Origin: an uncultured Methylophaga sp.
Lineage (GTDB): Bacteria; Pseudomonadota; Gammaproteobacteria; Nitrosococcales; Methylophagaceae
Direction of reading: 5' to 3'
Length of the DNA: 64,000 nt
NCBI RefSeq assembly: GCF_947259025.1
Contig: NZ_CAMYKO010000001.1
Span: forward strand, 124,001 to 188,000
Part shown: positions 53,884-61,436 of the stretch, in pieces
Numbering within the stretch: the first letter of the stretch is position 1
How the letters are laid out: each line of letters opens with the position of its first letter
The notes under the pieces: generated by a model
Told to the model about the DNA's origin: nothing
The model's database searches: none
The model's input: only the letters and a program-made list of their open reading frames with translations
Program-made: the position numbers and the translations under genes

Positions 53884-54990
53884 TCAATCATCATCTTCAT
53901 CCATGATTTGCCAGCTGAACTCTTCCGATAGCAACATCTGAGAACCCGCAACTATCAGTTTGTCTCCAGCTTCAAACTGAGACTGGATAAAGATCCCGCC
54001 GGTTATCGCTTGCCCCTGTTCCAGCGGTTTTCTGCGGTAGTTGTCATCAGCCTGTTGAATATAAGTCCAGGGCTTGCCGTCAACCCAGACAATCGCGCGC
54101 TCGGGAATGAAAAAGCCGTTTAAACCTTCTTCATTTTGCGGGATCCAGGCATGCAGGCGCATGCCCAGCCGCAATCTGCCGGTGTCCATACGGAAATAAT
54201 AGGTCTCCCCCTGCGCCGCATGACTGGAGATATAGGCCGGTGACACGAAGTAGGCTTTTCTGGCCGTGTCCCGGTTGCCCTGACGTGAGACCTGGATAAC
54301 GTTTACATCGGTGGGCAGGCTTAATGACACTGGCAAGGTGATCTGAATCAACGTCTCCTGGCGACTGACCAGGCGCTGGTAGGCTTTAGAATCCTCGTTG
54401 CTCAGCCAGTCGGCAATGACCGGGCCCCAGCCCTGGCTGACTTCGGTTCTGGCATCATCTAACGCTAATTGGGCCGATTCCTGCTTGAGTTGAGCCTGTC
54501 GCCAGCCGGACTCGGCATAGACCACTTTCTTATTAGCAATGCTACCCGTGCTGGCTGCCAGCTTTTTCAGTCGCTGAAACTCTTCATACTGGGCTCGCTC
54601 ATCCGAACGCGCCAGTTCCAGCGCCAGTGACAATTGCTTCAGCTTTGAGCGCCACTGGATCAGTTCACGGACATCAATGATGCGGGCATAGGCTCTGGAT
54701 TCAGGGAAATAAGTGTCCGGTTGCAGGCTGAGGGTCTGGATGCCTGCGGCATTGACGACCTCATCATCAAGCGTCACTAATCGAGAGGCGACCTGCTCCG
54801 ACGCTTCATCATCATCGTCGTCATCGTCATCCGACGCTTTTTCTGCCGCCTCCATGTAGCTGTCGATAGCGTTATCCACCATAAGTGGCCAGGACTTATC
54901 TGTGACCAGTGGCACAGCCACAGCGATTATTATCAGTATGGCCAGCGTTAGCCACCAGGAAATTCTTTTATCTGACGCCATCTTATTCAC
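53884..54990 (-). CDS. RND efflux periplasmic adaptor with poly-Asp tract
   Basis: A 368-aa membrane-fusion-type adaptor that would connect the pump to an outer-membrane channel. It has an N-terminal helix (residues 12-30), an unusual run of eight Asp at about 54-61, a coiled-coil hairpin (about 110-190), and beta-barrel and membrane-proximal domains (GMRLHAWIPQNEEGLNGFFI, ITGGIFIQSQFEAGDKLIVAG). It ends MDEDDD. The divergence from typical HlyD lipoyl motifs is strong. No outer-membrane TolC-type gene lies nearby. Confidence 0.78.
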   Translation of the reverse strand: MNKMASDKRISWWLTLAILIIIAVAVPLVTDKSWPLMVDNAIDSYMEAAEKASDDDDDDDDEASEQVASRLVTLDDEVVNAAGIQTLSLQPDTYFPESRAYARIIDVRELIQWRSKLKQLSLALELARSDERAQYEEFQRLKKLAASTGSIANKKVVYAESGWRQAQLKQESAQLALDDARTEVSQGWGPVIADWLSNEDSKAYQRLVSRQETLIQITLPVSLSLPTDVNVIQVSRQGNRDTARKAYFVSPAYISSHAAQGETYYFRMDTGRLRLGMRLHAWIPQNEEGLNGFFIPERAIVWVDGKPWTYIQQADDNYRRKPLEQGQAITGGIFIQSQFEAGDKLIVAGSQMLLSEEFSWQIMDEDDD

Positions 54991-55075
54991 TGCTTATATG
55001 GGACAAAATCATCGGTCATTAGAGCATGACCTCATGGCCGCGACAAGTTCAGCCACAATTAATCCTGCATTTCCC

Positions 55076-55105
55076 TTGACACGGCACCTGCCAAAAGGGT
55101 TTAAT
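55076..55105 (+). promoter_or_regulatory. Sigma70 promoter of tRNA-Phe
   Basis: A perfect -35 TTGACA is followed after 18 bases by TTTAAT, 13 bases before the mature tRNA end. The position and the strong -35 fit a stable-RNA promoter. Confidence 0.65.
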
Positions 55106-55118
55106 ACGCAGCCTTATC

Positions 55119-55194
55119 GGCTCGATAGCTCAGTTGGTAGAGCAAGGGATTGAAAATCCCTGTGTCCCTGGTTCGATTCCAGGTCGAGCCACCA
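55119..55194 (+). tRNA. tRNA-Phe (anticodon GAA)
   Basis: The cloverleaf is complete: acceptor GGCTCGA with TCGAGCC, anticodon loop TTGAAAA giving GAA, T-loop TTCGATT, discriminator A and an encoded CCA (55192-55194). A strong terminator follows after 10 bases, so the gene is monocistronic. Confidence 0.96.
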
Positions 55195-55204
55195 CGAACA
55201 TCAA

Positions 55205-55237
55205 AGCCCCGTCAGTTTTACTGGCGGGGCTTTTTTG
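55205..55237 (+). terminator. Rho-independent terminator of tRNA-Phe
   Basis: A 10-bp stem (GCCCCGTCAG with CTGGCGGGGC, one G-T pair) has a TTTTA loop and ends in TTTTTTG. Confidence 0.9.
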
Positions 55238-55255
55238 TTTCCGGTGTTCAGATAC

Positions 55256-55544
55256 TAACCACAGAGGCACAGAGGACACGGAGGTTTTTTGGGTTATCCG
55301 CAGATTGCACAGATTTTCGCGGATAAAAACATATCCCAGCGCTTGTAGCGCTTATACAGACACCTCTGCTTTAGGCGTTTTTTGCTTCATGTGGTGAAAA
55401 CAACCAAAAAAAACGCGGTGGCGTAAAAGTCTCGACCGTGCAAGTCAAAGCCAAGTTATTAATGATTCCCACTAATCTGTGTCCATCTGCGTAATCTGTG
55501 GATGAACCTAAACCGCCTCTGTGCCCTCCGTGCCTCTGTGGTTC
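55256..55544. repeat. Inverted-repeat unit 2 (non-coding), nested palindrome
   Basis: Outer arms are TAACCACAGAGGCACAGAGG (left, continuing to 55284) and its inverse ending CTGTGGTT (right, 55515-55543). Inside them is a second inverted pair: ATCCGCAGATTGCACAGAT at 55296 onward, and the complement of ATCCACAGATTACGCAGAT ending at 55503. The interior has no credible gene. GATAC occurs just outside both ends (55251-55255 and 55545-55549) and could be a target duplication. Bases 55550-55731 are the porin leader, AT-rich, with nothing else recognised. Confidence 0.75.
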
Positions 55545-55731
55545 GATACACTTTCTGTATGACCTTTGTGGTAAAAAAAACACAAATTTGTGAAATTTTT
55601 GTCATTTCCTGATTTTTTGTTGTAAAAGTGTTGCATTGCATTTTTTTCTGTGCAAAATAGCTAACAACCGCGATTCAATCCGGTTGCGAGAGAAATTAAA
55701 GTAATCTGTTAACAATAGAAGGTGAAACAGA

Positions 55732-56895
55732 ATGAAAAAACTAGCATTAGCCTCAATGGTTGCTGCAGCTGCAGCTGTTGCCGCTCCGGCACAAGCTGTC
55801 ACTGTCATGGCCGAAGATGGTTGGACACTGGGCGTTAGCGGCTCTGTCAACCAGTTCGCCGTGTTCACTGACAACGACGCTACTGGCAACGATACATCTG
55901 AAGTTCGTGATGGTCTGCTGCCATCATTCATCAACTTTGATATGACTGCACCAACCATGAACGGTCTGGACATCGCAGCGCATATCTCTTTCAGCCCATC
56001 AACCAATACTGACAGCTACGGTGCAACTGCTGGCGTCGGTGGTTCAGGCCTGGAACAACGTGAAGTTTACTTCACTGTTGACGGTTCTTTTGGTCAAATC
56101 CTGGCTGGTAAAGCACTGGGTCTGTATGGTTCACACAACATCCTGACTGACCAGACTCTGTTCGGTGTCGGTTACGGTACTGGTGGCAACCTGCAAACCA
56201 CTCTGGGTGGTATCGGTCTGGGTTATGACTACGCTTCATGGCGTTCACAAATCCGTTACACCACTCCTGACATGAACGGCTTCAAAGCGGCTTTCGCTAT
56301 TGTTGACCCAACCAGTGGTGCAACTTCTCTGAACACCAAACCAACCGGCCCAGTTATTACTGGCGGTCGTGACCAGGACGATCTGCGTTATGAAGCAGAC
56401 CTGTCTTACGCTGGTTCATTCGACGGCGGTTCTTACATGGGTTGGGTCAGTGGTGCATTCCAGAACAACGACGACCTGCCTGAAGATGCTCGCTACTGGA
56501 CTGTCGGTGGTACCTTGGCACTGGGCGGTTTTGAATTTATGGCTCAGTACTCTGACGCAGAAGATTCAATTGACCCTGTTGCAGCTTCTCTGACTATCAC
56601 TGGTGGCGTTCCAGCAGTAACTGCTGCTACTCCAGCTTCTGAAGCAGAGTGGAGCCAATACATCGTTCAAGCCGGTTACCGTTTTGCTGGTACCACTCTG
56701 GTATCTGCAAACTACGCAGAGCTTGAAGATGACAACGCTTCAACTGATGACACCATTGAAAAATGGACTGTCGGTGTTTACCACGACGTCAACGCTAACC
56801 TGAAACTCATTGCTGAGTACACCAGCGTTGAAGACGACAACGAAGATGCATTCGACCAAGATATCTTCGCTATCGGTGGTTTCGTATTCTTCTAA
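55732..56895 (+). CDS. Gram-negative porin
   Basis: A 387-aa outer-membrane beta-barrel. The signal peptide is about 22 residues (ending APAQA-VTV). The mature part has amphipathic beta strands and acidic loops and ends in a terminal phenylalanine (AIGGFVFF), required for barrel insertion. GEAKL-type codons are highly biased (CTG, GGT, AAC), matching the transaldolase and hps genes, so strong expression is likely. AAGGTGAAA precedes the ATG. A terminator follows. Confidence 0.92.
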   Translation: MKKLALASMVAAAAAVAAPAQAVTVMAEDGWTLGVSGSVNQFAVFTDNDATGNDTSEVRDGLLPSFINFDMTAPTMNGLDIAAHISFSPSTNTDSYGATAGVGGSGLEQREVYFTVDGSFGQILAGKALGLYGSHNILTDQTLFGVGYGTGGNLQTTLGGIGLGYDYASWRSQIRYTTPDMNGFKAAFAIVDPTSGATSLNTKPTGPVITGGRDQDDLRYEADLSYAGSFDGGSYMGWVSGAFQNNDDLPEDARYWTVGGTLALGGFEFMAQYSDAEDSIDPVAASLTITGGVPAVTAATPASEAEWSQYIVQAGYRFAGTTLVSANYAELEDDNASTDDTIEKWTVGVYHDVNANLKLIAEYTSVEDDNEDAFDQDIFAIGGFVFF

Positions 56896-56919
56896 TAGAG
56901 TACTTAAACACTTAAGCAA

Positions 56920-56933
56920 CAACCTTCGGGTTG
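56920..56933 (+). other. Small UUCG hairpin after the porin gene
   Basis: CAACC-TTCG-GGTTG forms a stable tetraloop 25 bases after the porin stop, in front of the main terminator. Such tandem hairpins often protect the 3' end of abundant mRNAs. Confidence 0.5.
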
Positions 56934-56946
56934 ATGCTGAAGAAAA

Positions 56947-56983
56947 TAAAAAGCCTCAACCTTCGGGTTGGGGCTTTTTTTTT
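56947..56983 (+). terminator. Rho-independent terminator of the porin gene
   Basis: GCCTCAACC-TTCG-GGTTGGGGC is a 9-bp stem with a TTCG tetraloop, preceded by A's and followed by nine T. The tetraloop core is the same as in the hairpin just upstream. Confidence 0.92.
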
Positions 56984-56994
56984 GAAATTTCAAT

Positions 56995-57201
56995 AACCAC
57001 AGAGGCACAGAGGTCACGGAGATTCTTTGGGCTGAACGACTGAGGCTTGTCATTGGCGAACACCCTCTTCTGACTGGCGATCCTCGCTTTTTATATAACC
57101 TTATCCAAGGAAGAAAATATTCGACTCGCTTGAGATATCCAACTGCCATCATTATCACTGGGAAGTTTCTTTTCTCTGTGCACTCTGTGCCTCTGTGGTT
57201 C
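56995..57201. repeat. Inverted-repeat unit 3 (non-coding), between porin and dhaL
   Basis: The left arm 56995-57022 begins AACCACAGAGGCACAGAGG and the right arm 57174-57201 is its inverse ending CTGTGGTT. About 150 bases between them hold no gene I recognise. The unit begins 12 bases after the porin terminator and ends 3 bases before the -35 of the dhaL promoter. Flanks are TCAAT/TCATT, not an exact duplication. Confidence 0.75.
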
Positions 57202-57204
57202 ATT

Positions 57205-57232
57205 TGATCCCACAAGCCAAGGCTTTATAATC
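57205..57232 (+). promoter_or_regulatory. Sigma70 promoter of dhaL
   Basis: TTGATC, a 16-base spacer and a perfect TATAAT lie 29 bases before the dhaL start. The -35 is 3 bases outside the right arm of inverted-repeat unit 3. Confidence 0.65.
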
Positions 57233-57260
57233 TGCTAAACGATCTGCACAAGGACACATC

Positions 57261-57890
57261 ATGAGTATCAGCCCCCAATCCATTCCCGCCTTCCTGGAAG
57301 CCATCAGTCAAGACATTGAAGCCAATGCCGAGGAAGTCACGGCACTGGATCAGGCGATTGGCGATGGTGACCATGTGACCAATTTACAACGTGGCTTGGC
57401 GGCTTTGCAGGAGCAGTCCGCTGAGTTAAGTGAAATGAACTGGTCAGCAGCGCTGATGAAAATCGGGATGACGCTGATGTCGACGATGGGCGGGGCTTCC
57501 GGTTCTCTCTATGGCAGCCTGTTTATGGCGATGGGTAAAAAAGCCAAAGAGACTGAAGTGAATAAAGAAAGTTTTGCCGCTGCTTTCCGGGCTGGTGTTG
57601 AGTCGGTGAAAGCACGGGGTAAAGCCGATCTCGGTGAAAAAACCATGCTGGATACCTTAATCCCGGCAGTAGAGAGTCTGGAACAGAACAACGCTAGCGA
57701 CTTGCCTGCTCAGTTGGATGCCCTCAAAAAAGCGGCTTACGACGGTATGTTGTCGACGAAGGACATGCTGGCAACCAAGGGCCGGGCTTCGTTTCTAGGC
57801 GAACGGGCACGCGGCCATATCGATGCCGGGGCACGCACCAGCCAATTAATGATTTGTGCAGTGGCTGAGGTGCTTCAGGAAACCGAATAA
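57261..57890 (+). CDS. dhaL: Dihydroxyacetone kinase subunit DhaL
   Basis: DhaL (209 aa) is the nucleotide-binding subunit of dihydroxyacetone kinase. The Mg-nucleotide ligands Asp30, Asp35 and Asp37 are in ALDQAIGDGDHVTNLQRG, and GGASGSLYGSLFMAM is the glycine-rich loop. It phosphorylates DHA together with DhaK. No phosphotransferase DhaM is in the window, so the phosphate donor is open. The gene converges on dhaK, with a repeat-flanked cassette inserted between the two. Confidence 0.92.
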   Translation: MSISPQSIPAFLEAISQDIEANAEEVTALDQAIGDGDHVTNLQRGLAALQEQSAELSEMNWSAALMKIGMTLMSTMGGASGSLYGSLFMAMGKKAKETEVNKESFAAAFRAGVESVKARGKADLGEKTMLDTLIPAVESLEQNNASDLPAQLDALKKAAYDGMLSTKDMLATKGRASFLGERARGHIDAGARTSQLMICAVAEVLQETE

Positions 57891-57894
57891 ATAT

Positions 57895-58371
57895 AACCAC
57901 AGAGGCACAGAGGACACAGAGTCTTAAGTTAGTTATTGAGCATTCTGACAATGCCCTGTCGCATTACTGACACATTGAAGTTGAGCAAAAGACCATATCT
58001 TAGTTTGGCTAATTTCAGATAGCTGAGTAACTGCGCTTTATGAACCGCGATTATGGCATCCACTGTTTTCAATTCAATGATGACAGTGCTCTCAACCAGT
58101 AAGTCACAACGGTAAAATGAATTGAGTCGTTTGCCTTTGTAGACGATAGGGAGTGGATGCTGACTGTCTAAGGCCAGCCCTCTTTGCCTTAACTCCTCAA
58201 TAAGGCATTCTTCGTATACGGCCTCCAAAAGGCCCGGCCCTAGCTCCCTGCGCACATCAATCGCTGTGCCAATAATCGAACGCGTTATCGAATTGCTCAT
58301 ACCTCCTCCTTGAGGTTACAAGTTCATGATCCTGCCTAATTTTTCTCTGTGCTCTCTGTGCTTCTGTGGTT
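57895..58371. mobile_element. Inverted-repeat unit 4: cassette carrying a GxxExxY gene
   Basis: The 477-bp unit has terminal inverted repeats of about 27 bases: left AACCACAGAGGCACAGAGG (57895-57922) and right the inverse ending CTGTGGTT (58344-58371). It is flanked by AATAT on both sides (57890-57894 and 58372-58376), a perfect 5-base duplication. It holds a single gene, 57929-58300 on the minus strand. Without the unit and one AATAT, the dhaL and dhaK stop codons would be 3 bases apart. No known transposase is encoded. Confidence 0.75.
57929..58300 (-). CDS. GxxExxY family protein (PDDEXK-like)
   Basis: This 123-aa protein has the family signature GPGLLEAVYEECLIEEL (G-x-x-E-x-x-Y). It also shows PD-(D/E)xK-like residues: YRCDLLVESTVIIELKTV, where Asp and Glu-x-Lys could form a nuclease centre. 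IHKAQLLSYLKL follows, as in the family (here VHKAQLLSYLKLAK). Its job is unknown; nuclease activity is inferred only from the fold family. It is the sole gene of the repeat-bounded cassette and has a leftward promoter probably within it. Confidence 0.85.
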   Translation of the reverse strand: MSNSITRSIIGTAIDVRRELGPGLLEAVYEECLIEELRQRGLALDSQHPLPIVYKGKRLNSFYRCDLLVESTVIIELKTVDAIIAVHKAQLLSYLKLAKLRYGLLLNFNVSVMRQGIVRMLNN

Positions 58372-58375
58372 AATA

Positions 58376-59365
58376 TCAATATCCCCAGCGAAGTGCAGCG
58401 GTATGAACCGGCGCATCCCAGTACTGAATCATTTCCTGATCCAGCTTGGTCACGGTGACAGAACATCCAGCCATATCTAATGAGGTGGTGAAATTGCCTA
58501 CCAAAGAGCGTTCCACCTCAACGCCGCGTTCGCTGAAGTATTGAGAAGCCAGGTCATACACCAGGTAAAGCTCCATCAGGGGCGTCGCACCAAAGCCATT
58601 CACATGCAGCAGGATTTTTTCGCCTTTGCCCGGAAACAGTTCTTTATCTATCGCAGCAACCAGGTGATCCACCATGTCACTGGCACTACTCAGATCCATC
58701 GGTTCACGACCACGCTCACCGTGAATACCCACTCCCATTTCCACTTCGTTTTCACCAATATCAAAAGTCGGTTTACCCAAAGCCGGCACGGTGCAACTGC
58801 TCAAAGCCACGCCCATTGAAGCGGTGGCATTGGCAACTTTGTCACCCAGGGCTTTACAGCTAGCCAGATCAGCCCCGGCCTCGGCAGCGGCGCCGACAAT
58901 TTTTTCTACAATCAGCGTACCTGCCACACCGCGACGACCGGTTGAGTGGTCTTTGGGGAGAGACACATCGTCGCTAACCAGGACCGTATCATGCGGGCAG
59001 TCGAGCATTTCTGCAGCGATTTCAAAATTCATCACATCACCGGCGTAATTCTTGACGATAAACAACACACCGGCGCCGTTTTCAGCCTGCTGGGCTGCCA
59101 TCATCATCTGGTCGGGTGTAGGAGAGGTGAAGATCTGTCCGGGACAGGCGGCGTCCAGCATGCCTCTGCCTACCAGACCGGTATGCAGCGGTTCATGGCC
59201 TGAGCCACCGCCGGAGATCAAGGCAACTTTAGGTGAGTCTGCAGCTATGTTGCGAGTCACAAAGTGAGGCTGGTGATTGAGGGTAATAATATCTTTATGT
59301 GCCTTGGCAAAGCCTTTCAGACTCTCTTCCAATACACTTTCAACGCCGTTGATCATCTTTTTCAT
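58376..59365 (-). CDS. dhaK: Dihydroxyacetone kinase subunit DhaK
   Basis: DhaK (329 aa) binds dihydroxyacetone covalently through a histidine, here His215 in GVGIHGERG, and works with DhaL. ISGGGSGHEPLHTG is the phosphate-binding N-terminal motif. In a RuMP methylotroph it would channel DHA into triose phosphates. It is convergent with dhaL. The HAD phosphatase gene lies 15 bases upstream on the same strand. Confidence 0.93.
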   Translation of the reverse strand: MKKMINGVESVLEESLKGFAKAHKDIITLNHQPHFVTRNIAADSPKVALISGGGSGHEPLHTGLVGRGMLDAACPGQIFTSPTPDQMMMAAQQAENGAGVLFIVKNYAGDVMNFEIAAEMLDCPHDTVLVSDDVSLPKDHSTGRRGVAGTLIVEKIVGAAAEAGADLASCKALGDKVANATASMGVALSSCTVPALGKPTFDIGENEVEMGVGIHGERGREPMDLSSASDMVDHLVAAIDKELFPGKGEKILLHVNGFGATPLMELYLVYDLASQYFSERGVEVERSLVGNFTTSLDMAGCSVTVTKLDQEMIQYWDAPVHTAALRWGY

Positions 59366-59380
59366 TATTCTCTCCCGTTC

Positions 59381-60232
59381 TTATAAAGCTTGCTGCAAAG
59401 CCTGGGTAACGTTTTCCAGATCCTGCATCACCCAGGTTGGCTGATAGTCTACGTCTTTGATATCGGCTTCTGATGACACGCCGGTGAGTACCATAATGCT
59501 GCGTATACCGGCATTGACCGCTCCCAGAATATCGGTATTCAGGCGGTCGCCAATCGCAATGGTGTTGTCTTCTTCAGTGCCCAGAATCTTCAAAGCCTGC
59601 TGATACAGAATGGGCTCAGGCTTGCCGATACAAGTAGGCTTGATACCGGTGGCGGCTTCCAGCGCCGCCAGTGTGCCGCCGTTCCCGATCACTTCGCCCA
59701 GTTCGGTAGGCAGAGTGGTATCGGCATTGGTGGCATAAAAGGCTGCACCGGCGCGGATATTAAGGGTGGCCGTCGCCAGTTTGTCCCAGCTCAAGGTGCG
59801 ATCAAGCCCGGAAACCACGATATCTGCGCCTTCACCGGTAATACCTTTATCAGGCTGATTGACCTGATAGAGACTGGTCAATTCGAACCCGGCTTGTTCC
59901 AGCGGCTGTTTAAGCCCGTCTTCACCGATAACAAACACACGTTTTTTATCGGCCGGCTGCCTATCCTTTAGATAGGTGGCCGTCGCCATGCTGGATGTCA
60001 GCACTTCTTCGGCACTGACCGTCACGCCCATATCGGCCAGTTTCTCTATATATTGTTGTTGGGTCAGGCTGGCGTTGTTAGTCGCCAGAATAAAGGGCAG
60101 TTGCTTGGCTCTGAGCAGCTCAAAAAAAGCCTGCAGTCCGGGCAGCGGTTGTTTGCCGTGCCAAAGCACCCCGTCCATATCGATAATAAGGCCGCCGATG
60201 TTGTTCAAAGCCACTGTTTCGTTTGTCGTCAA
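59381..60232 (-). CDS. HAD superfamily (IIA) hydrolase, NagD/phosphoglycolate phosphatase-like
   Basis: A HAD-IIA sugar-phosphate phosphatase with the nucleophile motif LIIDMDGVLWHGK near the N-terminus, a C2B cap and the C-terminal IAIGDRLNTDILGAVNAG (motif IV). Substrates of relatives include p-nitrophenyl phosphate, phosphoglycolate and glycerol phosphate. It precedes dhaK, so a role in triose or DHA phosphate balance is possible. TTG 60232 (284 aa) has GAGGG 6 bases upstream; ATG 60283 would give 300 aa with an unlikely N-terminus. Confidence 0.85.
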   Translation of the reverse strand: MTTNETVALNNIGGLIIDMDGVLWHGKQPLPGLQAFFELLRAKQLPFILATNNASLTQQQYIEKLADMGVTVSAEEVLTSSMATATYLKDRQPADKKRVFVIGEDGLKQPLEQAGFELTSLYQVNQPDKGITGEGADIVVSGLDRTLSWDKLATATLNIRAGAAFYATNADTTLPTELGEVIGNGGTLAALEAATGIKPTCIGKPEPILYQQALKILGTEEDNTIAIGDRLNTDILGAVNAGIRSIMVLTGVSSEADIKDVDYQPTWVMQDLENVTQALQQAL

Positions 60233-60393
60233 AACCTGCCCTCTGATTGCATTAATTGGGAAGCAAAGCGTCGCATACTTCAAATCAGCATGTCTAGCAT
60301 TGTTGCCTGCTGCAAACTGTGTGAGTATTCAGGCATACAAATCACTGCGCGCTGTCGGTAAAAACCCCGAAACGCTCTGATTCAGGGCAAAAA

Positions 60394-60423
60394 TTGACAT
60401 TTTCGATTAAACTGCTTTATAGT
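60394..60423 (+). promoter_or_regulatory. Sigma70 promoter of the first hexulose-6-phosphate synthase gene
   Basis: A perfect -35 TTGACA and a -10 TATAGT are separated by 18 bases. They lie about 60 bases upstream of the hps1 start codon. The same TTGAC...TATAGT design occurs before hps2. Confidence 0.7.
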
Positions 60424-60484
60424 CTGCGAGCGTATTTTTTAACGTATAACCTATAAACTGCAACCAAATTAGGAGCATGTCAGC

Positions 60485-61126
60485 ATGGCAAAAGCACTTA
60501 TTCAAATGGCACTGGATTCACTGGATTTCGATCAAACTATCGCACTTGCTGAGCAAGTTGCCCCTTACGTTGACATCCTGGAAGTGGGTACCCCTTGCAT
60601 CAAGTACAACGGTCTGGAAATTGTTACTGCACTGAAAAACAAATTCCCTAACAACCTGGTTCTGGTTGACCTGAAAACAATGGACGCTGGCGAATACGAA
60701 GCGACCCCATTCTATGAAGCAGGTGCTGACATTTGTACTGTTCTGGGTGTATCTGATAAAGCGACCATGGGCGGCGTCATCAAAGCTGCCAATGCTAACA
60801 ACTCAGAAGCGCAGATCGACCTGATCAGCGTTAAAGACAAAAAAGCAGTTGCGACTGAAGCAGCTCGCAACGGTGCGCAAATCATCGGTGTTCACACTGG
60901 TCTGGACGCACAAGCAGCCGGTCAAACACCTTTCGCTGACCTGCAAGAAATCGCTGGTCTGAACTTGGGTGTTCGTATCTCTGTTGCCGGTGGTCTCAAC
61001 AAAGACACCATCCAAGACACCGTTCGCGCTGGCGCAACCATCGTTGTTGTGGGTGCAGCAATCTATGGTGCTGACTCACCTGCAGAATCTGCTAAAGAAC
61101 TGCGTGCACTGGTTGACGCAGCCTAA
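60485..61126 (+). CDS. hxlA: 3-hexulose-6-phosphate synthase, copy 1
   Basis: HPS (213 aa) joins formaldehyde to ribulose-5-phosphate, the key step of the RuMP cycle. It is a TIM-barrel of the OMP decarboxylase family. The conserved metal-binding block is VLVDLKTMDAGEYEA, with VGTPCIKYNG and IGVHTGLDAQAAGQTPF. Codon use is strongly biased. Copy 2 at 63026 is about 75% identical in protein. It is followed directly by a terminator, and AGGAGCATG gives a strong ribosome site before the ATG. Confidence 0.96.
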   Translation: MAKALIQMALDSLDFDQTIALAEQVAPYVDILEVGTPCIKYNGLEIVTALKNKFPNNLVLVDLKTMDAGEYEATPFYEAGADICTVLGVSDKATMGGVIKAANANNSEAQIDLISVKDKKAVATEAARNGAQIIGVHTGLDAQAAGQTPFADLQEIAGLNLGVRISVAGGLNKDTIQDTVRAGATIVVVGAAIYGADSPAESAKELRALVDAA

Positions 61127-61159
61127 GCGGAAACCCAATTTGCACTGAGCAAAGAAAAG

Positions 61160-61189
61160 ACGAGTGGCCATTGGCCGCTCGTTTTTTTT
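61160..61189 (+). terminator. Rho-independent terminator of hps1
   Basis: A 10-bp stem (ACGAGTGGCC with GGCCGCTCGT) with a 3-base loop is followed by eight T. It lies 34 bases after the hps1 stop. Confidence 0.92.
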
Positions 61190-61436
61190 CATTGCTACTT
61201 CAGTGTTTAATCATTCCAAATGGGTTAATGTGTTGGTGCCAGTCATACAAGAACCTGTTGTCAAACAGGCGGACTGAAGCATGACATGCAGTGGCAACAC
61301 CCCGGGGCAGATTGACCAGGCGTCATCGGAATTAAGCTTCTGGCTTGCCACATAAAAACGAAAATAGTAATTTACCCGTTGCACCAACCTCGTTATGTTG
61401 GGCAGATGGGGTTAAAAATGTAACAGGGGTATAATC
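61190..61436. other. Gene-free stretch between hps1 terminator and repeat-protein gene
   Basis: The full gap from hps1 to the next gene is 310 bases. After the terminator I see no ORF and no clear RNA fold. An 8-bp inverse match GTTGGTGC/GCACCAAC lies at 61232 and 61381. A GGGG sits 8-11 bases before the next ATG as ribosome site. The promoter was not identified with confidence. Confidence 0.4.

Noticed and set aside
55119-55256. tRNA-Phe as an integration site for the adjacent repeat unit
   Set aside because: The unit begins after the terminator, no tRNA 3' end duplication is seen downstream, and no integrase is present.
61232-61388. Small RNA between hps1 and the repeat protein gene based on GTTGGTGC/GCACCAAC
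   Set aside because: An 8-bp match across 140 bases is expected by chance and there is no clear promoter and terminator pair for it.
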